64,000 nt of DNA from Tyzzerella sp. An114 (GCF_002161055.1 NZ_NFLT01000004.1:124001-188000), one strand, 5' to 3'. Numbered from the stretch's first letter, positions 24,651 to 33,935 are shown. Numbers and translations are program-made. The notes: generated by a model from the letters alone, not told the origin.

Positions 24651-24679
24651 TTGACTAAATAATATTTGTGTTTTATAAT
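24651..24679 (+). promoter_or_regulatory. Sigma-A promoter of the FMN riboswitch/ribU unit
   Basis: TTGACT (24651-24656), 17-bp spacer, TATAAT (24674-24679), about 25 bp before the aptamer. Nearly identical to the promoter of the variant riboswitch at 427-455. Confidence 0.85.
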
Positions 24680-24703
24680 AGCACTGTAAATAATAATAAG
24701 AAA

Positions 24704-24836
24704 TTCTTCAGGGCAGGGTGTAATTCCCGACCGGCGGTTATAGTCCGCGAGCTTGGTTTTAAAATTTTAAATTTTTAAAACTTTGTTGATTTGGTGTAAT
24801 TCCAAAACCGACAGTATAGTCTGGATGGGAGAAGAA
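24704..24836 (+). ncRNA. FMN riboswitch (RFN element), canonical
   Basis: All conserved blocks are present: CTTCAGGGCAGGGTG, ATTCCCGACCGGCGGT, GTCCGCGAGC, TTGGTGTAATTCCAAAACCGACAG, AGTCTGGATGGGAGAAG. P1 pairs TTCTTC (24704-24709) with GAAGAA (24831-24836). The variable P stem between is AT-rich. It binds FMN. Located upstream of a riboflavin transporter gene with a terminator between, it should switch transcription off when FMN is plentiful. Confidence 0.97.
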
Positions 24837-24904
24837 AAACATAAATCGATATGCTTTTTTGACATATTTATTTTGCATATCAATATTTGTTTTGCTTTAT
24901 TTGG

Positions 24905-24930
24905 CCTGAAGATTTTCAGGTCATTTTTTT
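24905..24930 (+). terminator. FMN-riboswitch-controlled terminator
   Basis: CCTGAAGATTTTCAGG hairpin and TTTTTTT. Its 5' part (24905-24917) can instead pair with GAAATTCTTCAGG at 24700-24712, one mismatch, which holds the P1 5' strand. FMN binding frees the terminator; without FMN the antiterminator forms. Confidence 0.85.
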
Positions 24931-24992
24931 ATGGTTTTATAAAATTATAAAAAATGGCTTTGAAAATTCAGAAAAAATGGAGGAGATTTAAA

Positions 24993-25604
24993 ATGAGTAG
25001 TACAACAGCAGCAGTAAAAGTTAGAAGAACAGACACTTCTAAGGTAGTAAAAATCGGTATGTTAAGTGCAGTTTCAATTGTACTTATGATGTTTGAGATT
25101 TCATTCCCTATATTCCCATTTTTCTTAAAAATGGATATAAGTGATATTCCAGCTCTTGTTGGTACAGTTGCAATGGGACCTTTAGCAGGAGTATTAATAG
25201 AACTTATAAAAAATGTACTTCATCTTTTTAAGACAAGTACAGCGGGAGTTGGAGAGCTTGCAAACTTCCTTACAGGAATTGCTCTTGTTGTTCCTATTGG
25301 TGTTATGTATAAAAAGAACCACACACTTAAAAACTTTGTTATAGGAAGTATTATAGGTGCTTGTGTAATGGTTGTTGTTGCTTGTGTATTTAATTATTAC
25401 ATACTTATACCTGCATTTGCAAAGACTTTTGGAACAGATATTGAAGAATTTGTAAATATAGCAAATGCTGTAACACCTATGGTTGTTGATTTCAAAACAC
25501 TTATATTCTTCTCAATAGCACCTTTTAATCTCTTAAAAGCTGTTATTGTTGCACCAGTTGCATATTTAGTTTGTAAAGTTTTAAAACCTGTTTTTAATAG
25601 ATAA
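24993..25604 (+). CDS. ribU: Riboflavin ECF transporter substrate-binding subunit RibU
   Basis: The membrane S-component that binds riboflavin and works with a shared energy-coupling module (EcfA, EcfA', EcfT), none of which is in this window. The 203-aa protein has about six membrane helices. Typical segments are VKIGMLSAVSIVLMMFEISFPIFPFFLKMDISDIPALVG near the N-terminus, GPLAGVLIELIKNVLHL, and the conserved FNYYILIPAFAK. ATG at 24993 follows GGAGGAG; the earlier ATG lies before it. The assignment is supported by the FMN riboswitch directly upstream. Confidence 0.95.
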   Translation: MSSTTAAVKVRRTDTSKVVKIGMLSAVSIVLMMFEISFPIFPFFLKMDISDIPALVGTVAMGPLAGVLIELIKNVLHLFKTSTAGVGELANFLTGIALVVPIGVMYKKNHTLKNFVIGSIIGACVMVVVACVFNYYILIPAFAKTFGTDIEEFVNIANAVTPMVVDFKTLIFFSIAPFNLLKAVIVAPVAYLVCKVLKPVFNR

Positions 25605-25620
25605 TATAAAATAAAAAAAT

Positions 25621-25655
25621 AAATCCAAAGCGAAAGCTTTGGATTTTTTTATTTT
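25621..25655. terminator. Bidirectional terminator between ribU and the DUF1294 gene
   Basis: AAATCCAAAGC-GAAA-GCTTTGGATTT hairpin with A-run and T-run flanks. Confidence 0.92.
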
Positions 25656-25936
25656 ATTATGAAATTTACAGCTATAAAATACACAAGGGCACAATGTAAT
25701 ATTAAAGATATACCATATATTACATAGAATGAAGTTTTTTTTGTTTTGTGATGAAAAACTCTCATTCCCAATAAACCACCAACACAACCACCTAAAAGAG
25801 AGGCAACAAAAAGATTTGCCTCTGGTATACGATAGCGGTGTTTTATGGCATATTTTTTGTCAATGCCCATCATTGCAAAAAGAACTATATTTACTGTAAT
25901 ATAATAAATTATAAGTATTTTTGTAATTATACTCAT
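25649..25936 (-). CDS. DUF1294 membrane protein
   Basis: A 95-aa protein with three predicted membrane helices and the family motif MGIDKKYAIKHRYRIPEANLFVASLLGGCVGGLLGMRVFHHKTKKTSFYVIYG; RIPE, GG..G...GM and HKT are the conserved points. No function is known. It is the last gene of the long minus-strand cell-shape cluster, 2 bp after mgsA, so it is likely translated with mgsA. Confidence 0.9.
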   Translation of the reverse strand: MSIITKILIIYYITVNIVLFAMMGIDKKYAIKHRYRIPEANLFVASLLGGCVGGLLGMRVFHHKTKKTSFYVIYGISLILHCALVYFIAVNFIIK

Positions 25937-25938
25937 AA

Positions 25939-26334
25939 TTATTTCACCATATTTCTCCAGTCAAGGTCTCCTCTGTCAAGGGCAAGAAGAAGAATTTCAG
26001 CAGTAGCAAGATTTGTAGCCACAGGTATATTGTGAACATCACAGAGTCTTAATATAGAGTTTATATCAGGCTCATAATTTTTGGATGATACAGGGTCTCT
26101 TAAAAATATTACAACGTCAATATCATTGTTTGCAACCTGAGAGCCTAACTGCTGTTCTCCTCCAAGATGTCCAGCTAAGTATTTATGAACAACAAGATTT
26201 GCTGTTTCTTCTACAAGTCTTCCTGTTGTGCCTGTTGCGTAAAGATTGTGTTTGCATAAAATATGTCTGTATGCTATACAAAGATTTTCCATAAGTTTCT
26301 TTTTGTTGTCATGTGCAATTAGAGCTATGTTCAT
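25939..26334 (-). CDS. mgsA: Methylglyoxal synthase
   Basis: It turns dihydroxyacetone phosphate into methylglyoxal, a bypass that frees phosphate from blocked glycolysis. The 131-aa protein has [32 protein letters not shown], the segment [29 protein letters not shown] (usual form GPLGGDQQIG and FxRDP), and [13 protein letters not shown]. It starts 3 bp before the rodA stop on the minus strand, so it is translated with rodA. The His for Pro in GHLGG and Glu for Asp in GGEQQ are mild departures. Confidence 0.92.
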   Translation of the reverse strand: MNIALIAHDNKKKLMENLCIAYRHILCKHNLYATGTTGRLVEETANLVVHKYLAGHLGGEQQLGSQVANNDIDVVIFLRDPVSSKNYEPDINSILRLCDVHNIPVATNLATAEILLLALDRGDLDWRNMVK

Positions 26335-26337
26335 AGT

Positions 26338-27480
26338 TTAAACCCCCTCGAATAATGATTTTGAATTTCTTAGCCCTATATTTAGGACTAGCCCTATCGA
26401 AAGCATATTCATCCACATGGAACTTCCTCCATAACTTACAAAAGGAAGTGGCATACCTGTATTAGGCATTATTCCTGTTGCAACACCAGCATTTACAAAT
26501 GTTTGAAAAGCGAACATTCCGGCTATTCCGGAAGCTACAAGCTGGCTAAAGAAGTCTCTTGCAGATAATGCAATAAGTATACATCTGAAAATTATAAAAA
26601 GGAGAAGTGCTAAAACGAATATACAGCCTATAAAACCAAATTCCTCTCCTATTACTGAGAATATAAAGTCATTGTGAGGCTCTGGAAGATAGCTAAGCTG
26701 GTTAAGAGTTCCTTCATAAAGACCTTTTCCATGAAGCTGACCAGAACCTATGGCACTTATTGACTTAAATGTCTGGTAATAAGTGTTGGGATTTTGTGCC
26801 GGGTCGATAAAAGCCTCAAGACGTGAAATCTGATGAGCTTTAAGGATTTTATCAACAAACAAATGGGTATCCCTGCTTATATCCCACATAACAACACCTA
26901 TTACAGGAAGACCTATTCCTAAGCAAGTGGATATTATTTTAAAACTAAGTCCTGCCACAAATAATTCTATAAGAAGTATTGCTATTGAAACAAGGCTGGC
27001 TGATAATGAAGGTTGAGCTTGTATCAATATTACAGGAACAAGAGCAAATACACATATTTTAATAAGTGTTGGTATGCGATTTATATCCTCTTTATTTTTT
27101 TCTATAAATTTTGCCAAACAGAATATCATTATTATTTTTGTAAATTCTGATGGCTGTATACTTGCAGGTCCTATATAAATCCATCTTCTGGCACCGTTTA
27201 CTTCACGGCCTATTACAAGAACAGCCAAAAGAAGAACTATATTTATAATGTAAAATGTTTTGTAAAACTGTGAAAAAAAAGTATAATCCACATGGCTGGC
27301 AAAAATCATAAGGACTATTCCTATGGCAAACCAAGCTATTTGTGAATAAAAAGTACTGGGCGATTCTCCCAGATTGATATGGGTTGCACTTCCTATACAT
27401 ATTATACCAAATACAGAAAGTATACACACCGCAATTATAACCCAGTAATCCAAACTGGCAATGTGTCTTTTTAAGTCCAT
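26338..27480 (-). CDS. rodA: Rod-shape peptidoglycan polymerase RodA (SEDS family)
   Basis: A 380-aa SEDS glycosyltransferase that polymerises lipid II in the lateral wall with a class B PBP (PBP2, in the same cluster). About ten membrane helices. Marks: NGARRWIYIGPASIQPSEFTKIIMIFCLAKFI, SAIGSGQLHGKGLYEGTLNQLSYLPEPHNDFIFSVIGEEFGFIG with the catalytic-region EPHNDFIF, and TGMPLPFVSYGGSS. ATG at 27480 follows GGAGG; an upstream in-frame extension of 44 residues is not conserved. A hairpin with a weak U-run lies between minE and rodA. Confidence 0.95.
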   Translation of the reverse strand: MDLKRHIASLDYWVIIAVCILSVFGIICIGSATHINLGESPSTFYSQIAWFAIGIVLMIFASHVDYTFFSQFYKTFYIINIVLLLAVLVIGREVNGARRWIYIGPASIQPSEFTKIIMIFCLAKFIEKNKEDINRIPTLIKICVFALVPVILIQAQPSLSASLVSIAILLIELFVAGLSFKIISTCLGIGLPVIGVVMWDISRDTHLFVDKILKAHQISRLEAFIDPAQNPNTYYQTFKSISAIGSGQLHGKGLYEGTLNQLSYLPEPHNDFIFSVIGEEFGFIGCIFVLALLLFIIFRCILIALSARDFFSQLVASGIAGMFAFQTFVNAGVATGIMPNTGMPLPFVSYGGSSMWMNMLSIGLVLNIGLRNSKSLFEGV

Positions 27481-27535
27481 TCTATACCTCCATTGTTTGG
27501 AACATACCCCATTAATATTATAATAGAAATAATAA

Positions 27536-27561
27536 AGCAGAGCAATAAAAATCACTCTGCC
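27536..27561 (-). terminator. Weak hairpin/terminator in the minE-rodA gap
   Basis: GCAGAG ... CTCTGC, short stem followed on the minus strand by a T-rich run. The rest of the 240-bp gap is AT-rich with no gene seen. Confidence 0.4.
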
Positions 27562-27724
27562 AAAAGTAAATTTTTTGTTTATATCATGCAAACAATTATT
27601 GCAAGTTGCCAAAAGATGATGTTCTAAATGTATAAATATATACTAAAAATAAAGAATTGATTATGCAAAACATATAAAATAGTGTTTTTTGTGTAAAAAA
27701 CAATGCTTATTTGTAATACATTAA

Positions 27725-28015
27725 TTAGTCTTCCTGATTTACTTTTCGCATACTCTTTATAGGAATATTGGCATAAAGCACAGGAACAGTACCGGTATTG
27801 TCTTCGGACTGAGTCTGTGTAATCTGAATATCAAGTTCTTCTTCATCAATTTCCATATAGTTTGATATTACTTTTATAATATCTGTTTTAAGCATTTCAA
27901 GAACTTGAGATGAACAGTTTACTCTGTCGTGAACAAGAACAAGCTTAAGTCTGTCTTTTGCAACATCTTTTGAGGCATTGCTGTCCTTTTTTTTGAAAAA
28001 ACTGAAGAAATCCAT
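27725..28015 (-). CDS. minE: Cell division topological specificity factor MinE
   Basis: MinE displaces MinCD from mid-cell by stimulating MinD ATPase. From ATG at 28015 it has 96 aa: the MTS-like N-terminus MDFFSFFKKK, the anti-MinCD segment AKDRLKLVLVHDRVNCSSQVLEMLKTDIIKVISNYMEIDEEELDIQITQ, then IPIKSMRK. A GTG four codons upstream overlaps the ribosome site and is rejected. It follows minD by 23 bp. Presence of MinE rather than DivIVA-only control is common in Clostridia. Confidence 0.93.
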   Translation of the reverse strand: MDFFSFFKKKDSNASKDVAKDRLKLVLVHDRVNCSSQVLEMLKTDIIKVISNYMEIDEEELDIQITQTQSEDNTGTVPVLYANIPIKSMRKVNQED

Positions 28016-28038
28016 TTTTAAATACACATCCTTTGTTC

Positions 28039-28836
28039 TCAGCGACGGAATAATTTTTTGAGTTTTTCTATTATGCTTTCCGGCTCATCTTCAAGAGAAA
28101 TAAGAGGAACATCTTCTCCCATAATTCTTTTTGTTATATTGCGGTAAGCTTGTCCTGCTTTTGATTCTTCATTTGTAACAGCAGGTTCACCCTTATTAGT
28201 TGAAACAACAATACTTTCATCATCAGGAACAACTCCTAATATATCTATTGCAAGTATTTCGTTTACGTCTTCTATTGTCATCATATCGCCACGTTTAACC
28301 ATGTCAAGTCTTAATCTGTTTAATATAAGAGTTGGGTTATTAAGACCATTTGCTTCAAGAAGACCTATAATTCTATCAGCATCTCTTACAGCAGAGACTT
28401 CAGGTGTTGTTACAACGATAGCTTTATCAGCACCAGCAATGGCATTTTTAAATCCCTGCTCAATACCAGCAGGACAATCCATAAGTATGTATTCAAAGCC
28501 TTCTTCTTTAAGATTATTACAGAGTTTTTTCATCTGTTCTGGTGTAACTGCATCTTTATCTCTTGTCTGTGCAGCTGGAAGAAGGAAAAGACCGTCATAT
28601 CTTTTATCTTTAATAAGGGCTTGTTTTAATCTACAATTGCCTTCAACAACATCAACAAGGTCATATACTATTCTGTTTTCAAGACCCATAACCACATCAA
28701 GGTTTCTAAGTCCAATATCAGCATCAACAAGGGCTACTTTCTTTCCGGAAAGGGCAAGACCGCAGCCGAGGTTTGCAGTGGTGGTTGTTTTGCCAACACC
28801 GCCTTTTCCACTTGTTATTACAATTACTTCACTCAT
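28039..28836 (-). CDS. minD: Septum site-determining protein MinD
   Basis: A membrane-cycling ParA-type ATPase that carries MinC. The 265-aa protein has the deviant Walker A SGKGGVGKTT (9-18), the IGLRNLDVVMGLENRIVYDLVDVVEGNCRLKQALI segment, MDCPAGIEQGFKNAIAGAD, and the C-terminal amphipathic helix ESIIEKLKKLFRR that binds the membrane. GAGAGGAG precedes ATG. Follows minC after a 157-bp gap on the minus strand. Confidence 0.97.
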   Translation of the reverse strand: MSEVIVITSGKGGVGKTTTTANLGCGLALSGKKVALVDADIGLRNLDVVMGLENRIVYDLVDVVEGNCRLKQALIKDKRYDGLFLLPAAQTRDKDAVTPEQMKKLCNNLKEEGFEYILMDCPAGIEQGFKNAIAGADKAIVVTTPEVSAVRDADRIIGLLEANGLNNPTLILNRLRLDMVKRGDMMTIEDVNEILAIDILGVVPDDESIVVSTNKGEPAVTNEESKAGQAYRNITKRIMGEDVPLISLEDEPESIIEKLKKLFRR

Positions 28837-28993
28837 TTATGCTACTCCTCTCAATAAATAGAAGGTATTTTTATACTTTTCTACTTTAATAAATATATAT
28901 TAACAAAAATTTTAAAAATTTGCACCAGTTTTTTAAAGCAAATTTTGTACAAAAATCTTAAAAAGTAACACTTTACGTCAATTTATTATAAAA

Positions 28994-29623
28994 TTAGTTA
29001 AGAGGTTTCACATATATCTGCCCATTTTCTATATAAGCAAATTCGGAAGATTTTTTCCCTTTTATATTTTCTTCAGGGAAAACAGTTATTATATCAGCAA
29101 TTCTAAGTTGTACAGGAACCATACATACTGCGGCGACAAAAGCATCTCTGTTACCGCCAAAACCTGCATGGGCAATTCCTTTAAGTTGACCTAATACAGT
29201 TATATTTCCTGTTGCTTTTACAACAGCACCAGGATTTACATCGCCAACTATTACTATACTTCCTTCAAAACTTAAAACCTGTCCTGAGCGAATAGAGCCT
29301 TTATGATATTTTGTGAAGCTACAATCTTTTAAATCTTTTGTAAGTACTGCGGAAGTATTATTTGTATCTGTGTCTGTTTTTAAAAATGATATATTCATAT
29401 TAAGCTTTTCAGAAATAATTTCTATAAGCTCTTGTTCCTCATCTTCTGATATAGCTTTTCCTTTTAATGTTATACCTGTTGTCACACCTTCAAAAAATTT
29501 TGATGAAGCTTCTATTTTTGCAGCGAGAACAGTTTTTATATCATCAAAAGATGCATTTTCTGAAAGTACAATGGCAATTCCTTTGCCAGTACCTTTAAAA
29601 ACAACACAGTTATCTTTATTCAT
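28994..29623 (-). CDS. minC: Septum site-determining protein MinC
   Basis: The division inhibitor that blocks FtsZ rings away from mid-cell. The 209-aa protein has an N-terminal FtsZ-interacting domain (about 1-100, weakly conserved) and a C-terminal beta-helix domain (about 103-209): KYHKGSIRSGQVLSFEGSIVIVGDVNPGAVVKATGNITVLGQLKGIAHAGFGGNRDAFVAAVCMVPVQLRIAD, the clear MinC signature that dimerises and binds MinD. It starts 19 bp after pbp2 ends, with AAAGGAGTGG upstream. Confidence 0.95.
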   Translation of the reverse strand: MNKDNCVVFKGTGKGIAIVLSENASFDDIKTVLAAKIEASSKFFEGVTTGITLKGKAISEDEEQELIEIISEKLNMNISFLKTDTDTNNTSAVLTKDLKDCSFTKYHKGSIRSGQVLSFEGSIVIVGDVNPGAVVKATGNITVLGQLKGIAHAGFGGNRDAFVAAVCMVPVQLRIADIITVFPEENIKGKKSSEFAYIENGQIYVKPLN

Positions 29624-29641
29624 TTTATTGCCACTCCTTTT

Positions 29642-32467
29642 TTATTCAGCAAGTATATTTTCCATATAATCATTTTCAGGCTGATAATTAAGTCCCATAT
29701 ACTCTGCTATAACTTCCTTTGCGATAGCTGGTGCAGGAGATACAGAGGAATCTCCAAAAGGAACCATTACAGCAACAGAGATTTGAGGGTCCTCATAAGG
29801 TGCAAAGCCTACAAAAAGAGTATGGTCACTTCTAAGGCTTGACTGCTGAGCTGTACCAGATTTTCCAGCTACATCAATAGGAAAATCTCTGAAAGCATTT
29901 CTCAAAGTACCTTTTGAGCCCTGTGTAACAAGAAGCATACCTTCATATACTGCATCAAGGTTTTCTTGTTTAAACTCATGAACATTTTCAACTACTTCTT
30001 CAACTTCCTTAAATGTTGTACCGTCAGGATTATCTACTTTATCAATGATATGCATTTTATAAAGTGTTCCACCATTTGCAAGAGTAGCTATATATTTTGC
30101 CATGTTTGCTGCTGTAAAGTTATTTACAGACTGTCCTATACCAGCACGTATAGAGTCACCATCAGTCCATCTTGTTTGACTTGATGAAGCATCAGGGTTT
30201 TGTGATTTTATTGTACGTTCTTTATACTCTGCTGAAGCCATATTAGGTGTTGTCTCACCTATTTCAATTCCTGTATATGTGTTAAGTCCGAATATAGTCA
30301 TATATTCGTTTAATGTCTTTATACTGTTTAAAGTAGTATTGTCTTGTGCATTTCCCATTCTGTACATTGTCTCATAAAAGAAATAGTTACATGAAACTTC
30401 AAGAGCATGAGAAACATTTATAGCTCCATGGGAACCACTTCCAGAAATCCAACATTTAGCATAAGGCCAACCGGCTTTAGTAAATGAAACTTGGTCATAT
30501 ATAGTAGTATTAGGGCTTATTACACCTGTTTCAAGACCAGCTAATGAAGTCACCATTTTCAATGTAGAACCGGGAGCTTTTTTCTCGCTTAATGGTCGGT
30601 TTACAAGAGGTGTTGATGGGTCTTGAAGAAGACTGTTATAGTAATCGTTATCAAATGTATTTACAAGTCTGTTGTTATCATAAGAAGGGTATGTTACAAG
30701 AGCAAGAGTCTCACCACTGTCAACCTTTGAAACAACAACTGAACCTGTACAAGGGTCAAGACCTGTTTCATAAGGTTTAAGGTCGCCACTTCTTAATTTT
30801 TCAAGTACAACTGTCAAAGCAGATTTTGAGCCACTTCTAACACTGTTTATATAATCCTCGTCACCAGTTATTACACCTTGTTCAAATAATATAAGTGTAA
30901 GCTGACGGACAGAAATTAATCCTTTTTCTATATCATTTATTATTATTGTTTTTGCAGTTTCTATATCTTCACTGTTTTCAGCAGATAAGGCAGGATTTTC
31001 AGCAAGTATTATATCTTTAACAGCTTTCTGTTCGCCTTCTGTTGATGATAAAATTTCTTTAGCTGATATATTGTTGCTCTCAACCATTGTTATAAAAAGC
31101 TCTGTTGTTGAAACAGTTTTATCTTTTGAAGAACCTGTTGTAAGTCTTACAATTTGAACATCTGCCAGATATTTTTCAAGGGCATTATAAGCAACCATTT
31201 GAAGATTTTTATCTATTGTAAGAAAAACATTTTTTCCACTTACAGGCTGTTTAGTTTCTATTGTGTTTATACGACGACCAAGACTGTCAACCTCTACAAG
31301 TATTTCTCCGTCCTGACCGTTAAGATTGAGTTCTTCAACTTTTTCTATACCTATTTTTCCGATAACGTCATTCATAGAATATACATTGGAACCATCTGCT
31401 GTTTTGTATTGAGAATATTCATCATATTCTTCAGCGGACATACTTCTTATATATCCTATTATATGAGCAAAATATTCACCATCTGGATAAACTCTAAGTG
31501 AGTCTGTATCTATTACGATTCCAGGTAAAGTGTCCTGATTTTCTTCTATGACAGCTATTGTTTTATCACTTATATCCATAGCCGCTGTTACCGGTTGAGA
31601 TTTTTTATAACGTATAAGATACAGTGAATATCTTAAAGAAACCATATCTCTTTTTATAGTTTCAGGTAAACCTTTTGCTATTCCAAAATAGTCCACAAGA
31701 TAATCCATTGTCTCATCAGCAGAGTATTTCAGTTCGTCATCTTCCATGCCTACTTCTTTTTTCCATGTCTCTTCTTTTTTCTCATTGCCATCAAACATAA
31801 ATGTATAAGGCTCTGATTGAGATATAGGAACATCGTTTACAATTTCTTCACCGTTTTCTCTAAGGGTGTTTATAAGATTTATAAGCATAAGATTTCTATC
31901 GCTTGACTCAATAGCAAGTGAAACAATTCCTCTTTTTTGACTCTCTGTATATGACGAAGAAATATCATATTTGTCATATAAAAATTCAAGAGTTTCAGAA
32001 GCACTTATATCAAGATTAGATTTTGATAATCCGATACTTTCTTTCCATTCTTTTTCTGCCTTTTTATCTCCATCAAATAAAAATTCAGGAGGATTTGTGT
32101 CTGATATAGGTAAAGTATTTTCTAATGTAAGACCTTGTGCAAAAATTTGTTTTGCTACTATGTCTATAACATTATTTCTGGAGTCTGCAAAATCTACATT
32201 TATACTGTCATCTATTTTTACGGAAAAGGCCACCTGATTGACGGCTAGAGGTCTTCCGTATCGGTCATATATACAGCCTCTTGAAGCAGGTATTGAAACC
32301 TCGTTCATTATACTTGTTTTAAGTTCTTGTTGATATTTTTCACCATTTAATATTTGTAGGTAAAAAAGTCTAAATACAAGTATAACAAAAAGAACTAATA
32401 CACCACAAAAGACTATGAATATTCTGCTTTTAAAAAGTTCGGAAAGTCTTTCAAAAAAACTTTTCAT
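29642..32467 (-). CDS. mrdA: Penicillin-binding protein 2 (class B transpeptidase), unusually long
   Basis: The elongasome transpeptidase that cross-links new wall with RodA. It has 941 aa against about 600-700 for typical PBP2. There is one N-terminal membrane helix (about 17-38) and a pedestal starting RGCIYDRYGRPLA. The catalytic domain has the active-site motif PGSTLKM, SCN, and KSGTAQQ. The extra length includes two copies of a 70-75 residue unit at about 120-192 and 214-287 (ISDTNPPEFLFDGDKK..., ISQSEPYTFMFDGNEK...) and a second insertion at about 450-560. The first gene after mreD, 33 bp downstream. Confidence 0.95.
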   Translation of the reverse strand: MKSFFERLSELFKSRIFIVFCGVLVLFVILVFRLFYLQILNGEKYQQELKTSIMNEVSIPASRGCIYDRYGRPLAVNQVAFSVKIDDSINVDFADSRNNVIDIVAKQIFAQGLTLENTLPISDTNPPEFLFDGDKKAEKEWKESIGLSKSNLDISASETLEFLYDKYDISSSYTESQKRGIVSLAIESSDRNLMLINLINTLRENGEEIVNDVPISQSEPYTFMFDGNEKKEETWKKEVGMEDDELKYSADETMDYLVDYFGIAKGLPETIKRDMVSLRYSLYLIRYKKSQPVTAAMDISDKTIAVIEENQDTLPGIVIDTDSLRVYPDGEYFAHIIGYIRSMSAEEYDEYSQYKTADGSNVYSMNDVIGKIGIEKVEELNLNGQDGEILVEVDSLGRRINTIETKQPVSGKNVFLTIDKNLQMVAYNALEKYLADVQIVRLTTGSSKDKTVSTTELFITMVESNNISAKEILSSTEGEQKAVKDIILAENPALSAENSEDIETAKTIIINDIEKGLISVRQLTLILFEQGVITGDEDYINSVRSGSKSALTVVLEKLRSGDLKPYETGLDPCTGSVVVSKVDSGETLALVTYPSYDNNRLVNTFDNDYYNSLLQDPSTPLVNRPLSEKKAPGSTLKMVTSLAGLETGVISPNTTIYDQVSFTKAGWPYAKCWISGSGSHGAINVSHALEVSCNYFFYETMYRMGNAQDNTTLNSIKTLNEYMTIFGLNTYTGIEIGETTPNMASAEYKERTIKSQNPDASSSQTRWTDGDSIRAGIGQSVNNFTAANMAKYIATLANGGTLYKMHIIDKVDNPDGTTFKEVEEVVENVHEFKQENLDAVYEGMLLVTQGSKGTLRNAFRDFPIDVAGKSGTAQQSSLRSDHTLFVGFAPYEDPQISVAVMVPFGDSSVSPAPAIAKEVIAEYMGLNYQPENDYMENILAE

Positions 32468-32499
32468 GTAAACCTCCTTTTAAAGCATTTATAATTATG

Positions 32500-33018
32500 T
32501 TAAAAAAGTCTATATCTATATTTTTCTCTCTGTTCAAGCCAGTCATTAACAGCAAAAAGAAGTCTGTATATTATTATTGAAAACACTCCTGTATAAACCA
32601 TTTCAGGTATTATAAGGTGAATTAAGAAATAAAAATATTCTGTGTTTCCTTTAAAAAGAAAACCTGTAAAATATATTATGTTTTCATATATAAATACTGC
32701 CGCAGAGGAAATCATTATTGGAAGAATATAGTTTTCACGATAAAGATTGTGGAAACTTCTTCCACATATATACCCAGTCATCATGCCTAAAAAAGCATAA
32801 AATCCGAAAGATGTACCAAAGAATATATCCGTAAGAATACCCGAAAAGCAGCCAACGGCTGCTCCTTCAGTACGTCCCCTCAAAAGGGCATAAGAAACTA
32901 TTATTATAATAGATGTGTTAGGCATTATATTTACAATTCGTATTGCCTGAAAAAGGGTAGATTGGAGTATTATATTCAAAATAAGTATCAATGCTGTTGA
33001 TATAACTCTTTCTTTCAA
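32500..33018 (-). CDS. mreD: Rod shape-determining protein MreD
   Basis: A 172-aa integral membrane protein of the elongasome with about five membrane helices; family identity rests on pattern and position between mreC and pbp2. Segments such as LILNIILQSTLFQAIRIVNIMPNTSIIIIVSYALLRGRTEGAAVGCFSGILTDIFFG are typical of MreD. ATG overlaps the mreC stop by 4 bp, so translation is coupled. Confidence 0.92.
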   Translation of the reverse strand: MKERVISTALILILNIILQSTLFQAIRIVNIMPNTSIIIIVSYALLRGRTEGAAVGCFSGILTDIFFGTSFGFYAFLGMMTGYICGRSFHNLYRENYILPIMISSAAVFIYENIIYFTGFLFKGNTEYFYFLIHLIIPEMVYTGVFSIIIYRLLFAVNDWLEQREKYRYRLF

Positions 33019-33893
33019 TTGGATACCTCCTCGTTATCTGAGGCTTTTTTTGCTGTTTCCTCCATCTCTCCGCTTTCACTTATAACAAGAACAGTGTCAA
33101 GATGTTTAAAGTCTACATGAGGCTCTATTATAGCATATTTTGTAAGACCGTTTGAGTCGGTTTTAATCTCCTTTACGGTACCTATGCTTATACCCGGAGG
33201 AAATATATCACTGAGGTGAGATGTTATTATCTCATCTCCTTCCATAATTTCCGCATCAGAGTCAATATACTCCATTTTACAAAGACCGTCATTCATAAGA
33301 GTATAATCACCCTTTACAATTCCTAAGTCTCCTGTTCTGACACTCATGGCAGATACGGAACTTCTACTGTCAAGGATACTCATACCTTTTGAGTATGTGT
33401 ATCCTGACTCTGTTATTTTTCCTACAAGACCGCCCTCAGCAGTCAAAACCATGTTTGCTGAAAGACCTTCTTTTGTGCCTTTATCTATAACAAATATATT
33501 GTACCAGTTCCCCGGGTCTTTTGCTATTATCTGCGAAGCAGTTGTGTCATAGGCTGCATATTTCTGAGAAATTTCAAGCAGTGAGGAAAGTTTTTTGTTT
33601 TCCTCATCCATAAGGGAGAGTCTCTTGTTTTCTCTTTCAAGACGTTCAATTTCGGCTTTAAGTTCCTCGTTTTCTTTTTCAAGGTCTTTTTCATTTTTTA
33701 TATTTGAAAATTTATCTCCAAAAAATGAAGATACATTTGTAGTAACCTTTTGTAAAGGAGTTATTACAAAGCCGAGAGTACTTTCAAGAAAATTGGCGTT
33801 GCCTGTTCTGCCTGCTGTAAGTATAGAGGCGGCAACAAGTACAACAGCAAGAACTGTCAATATTTGTTTTTTATAGTTCTCAAAAAATTTCAA
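33015..33893 (-). CDS. mreC: Rod shape-determining protein MreC
   Basis: A 292-aa bitopic protein that links MreB filaments to PBP2. It has one N-terminal membrane helix (about 10-28), a coiled coil (about 62-100: KNEKDLEKENEELKAEIERLERENKRLSLMDEENKKL) and the beta-rich domain with QIIAKDPGNWYNIFVIDKGTKEGLSANMVLTAEGGLVGKI. The C-terminus is acidic. It lies 43 bp after mreB; stop and start overlap with mreD. Confidence 0.95.
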   Translation of the reverse strand: MKFFENYKKQILTVLAVVLVAASILTAGRTGNANFLESTLGFVITPLQKVTTNVSSFFGDKFSNIKNEKDLEKENEELKAEIERLERENKRLSLMDEENKKLSSLLEISQKYAAYDTTASQIIAKDPGNWYNIFVIDKGTKEGLSANMVLTAEGGLVGKITESGYTYSKGMSILDSRSSVSAMSVRTGDLGIVKGDYTLMNDGLCKMEYIDSDAEIMEGDEIITSHLSDIFPPGISIGTVKEIKTDSNGLTKYAIIEPHVDFKHLDTVLVISESGEMEETAKKASDNEEVSN

Positions 33894-33935
33894 TTTAAAC
33901 TCTCCTTAAAAATAGCCAAAAACAATAAGTCAAAA

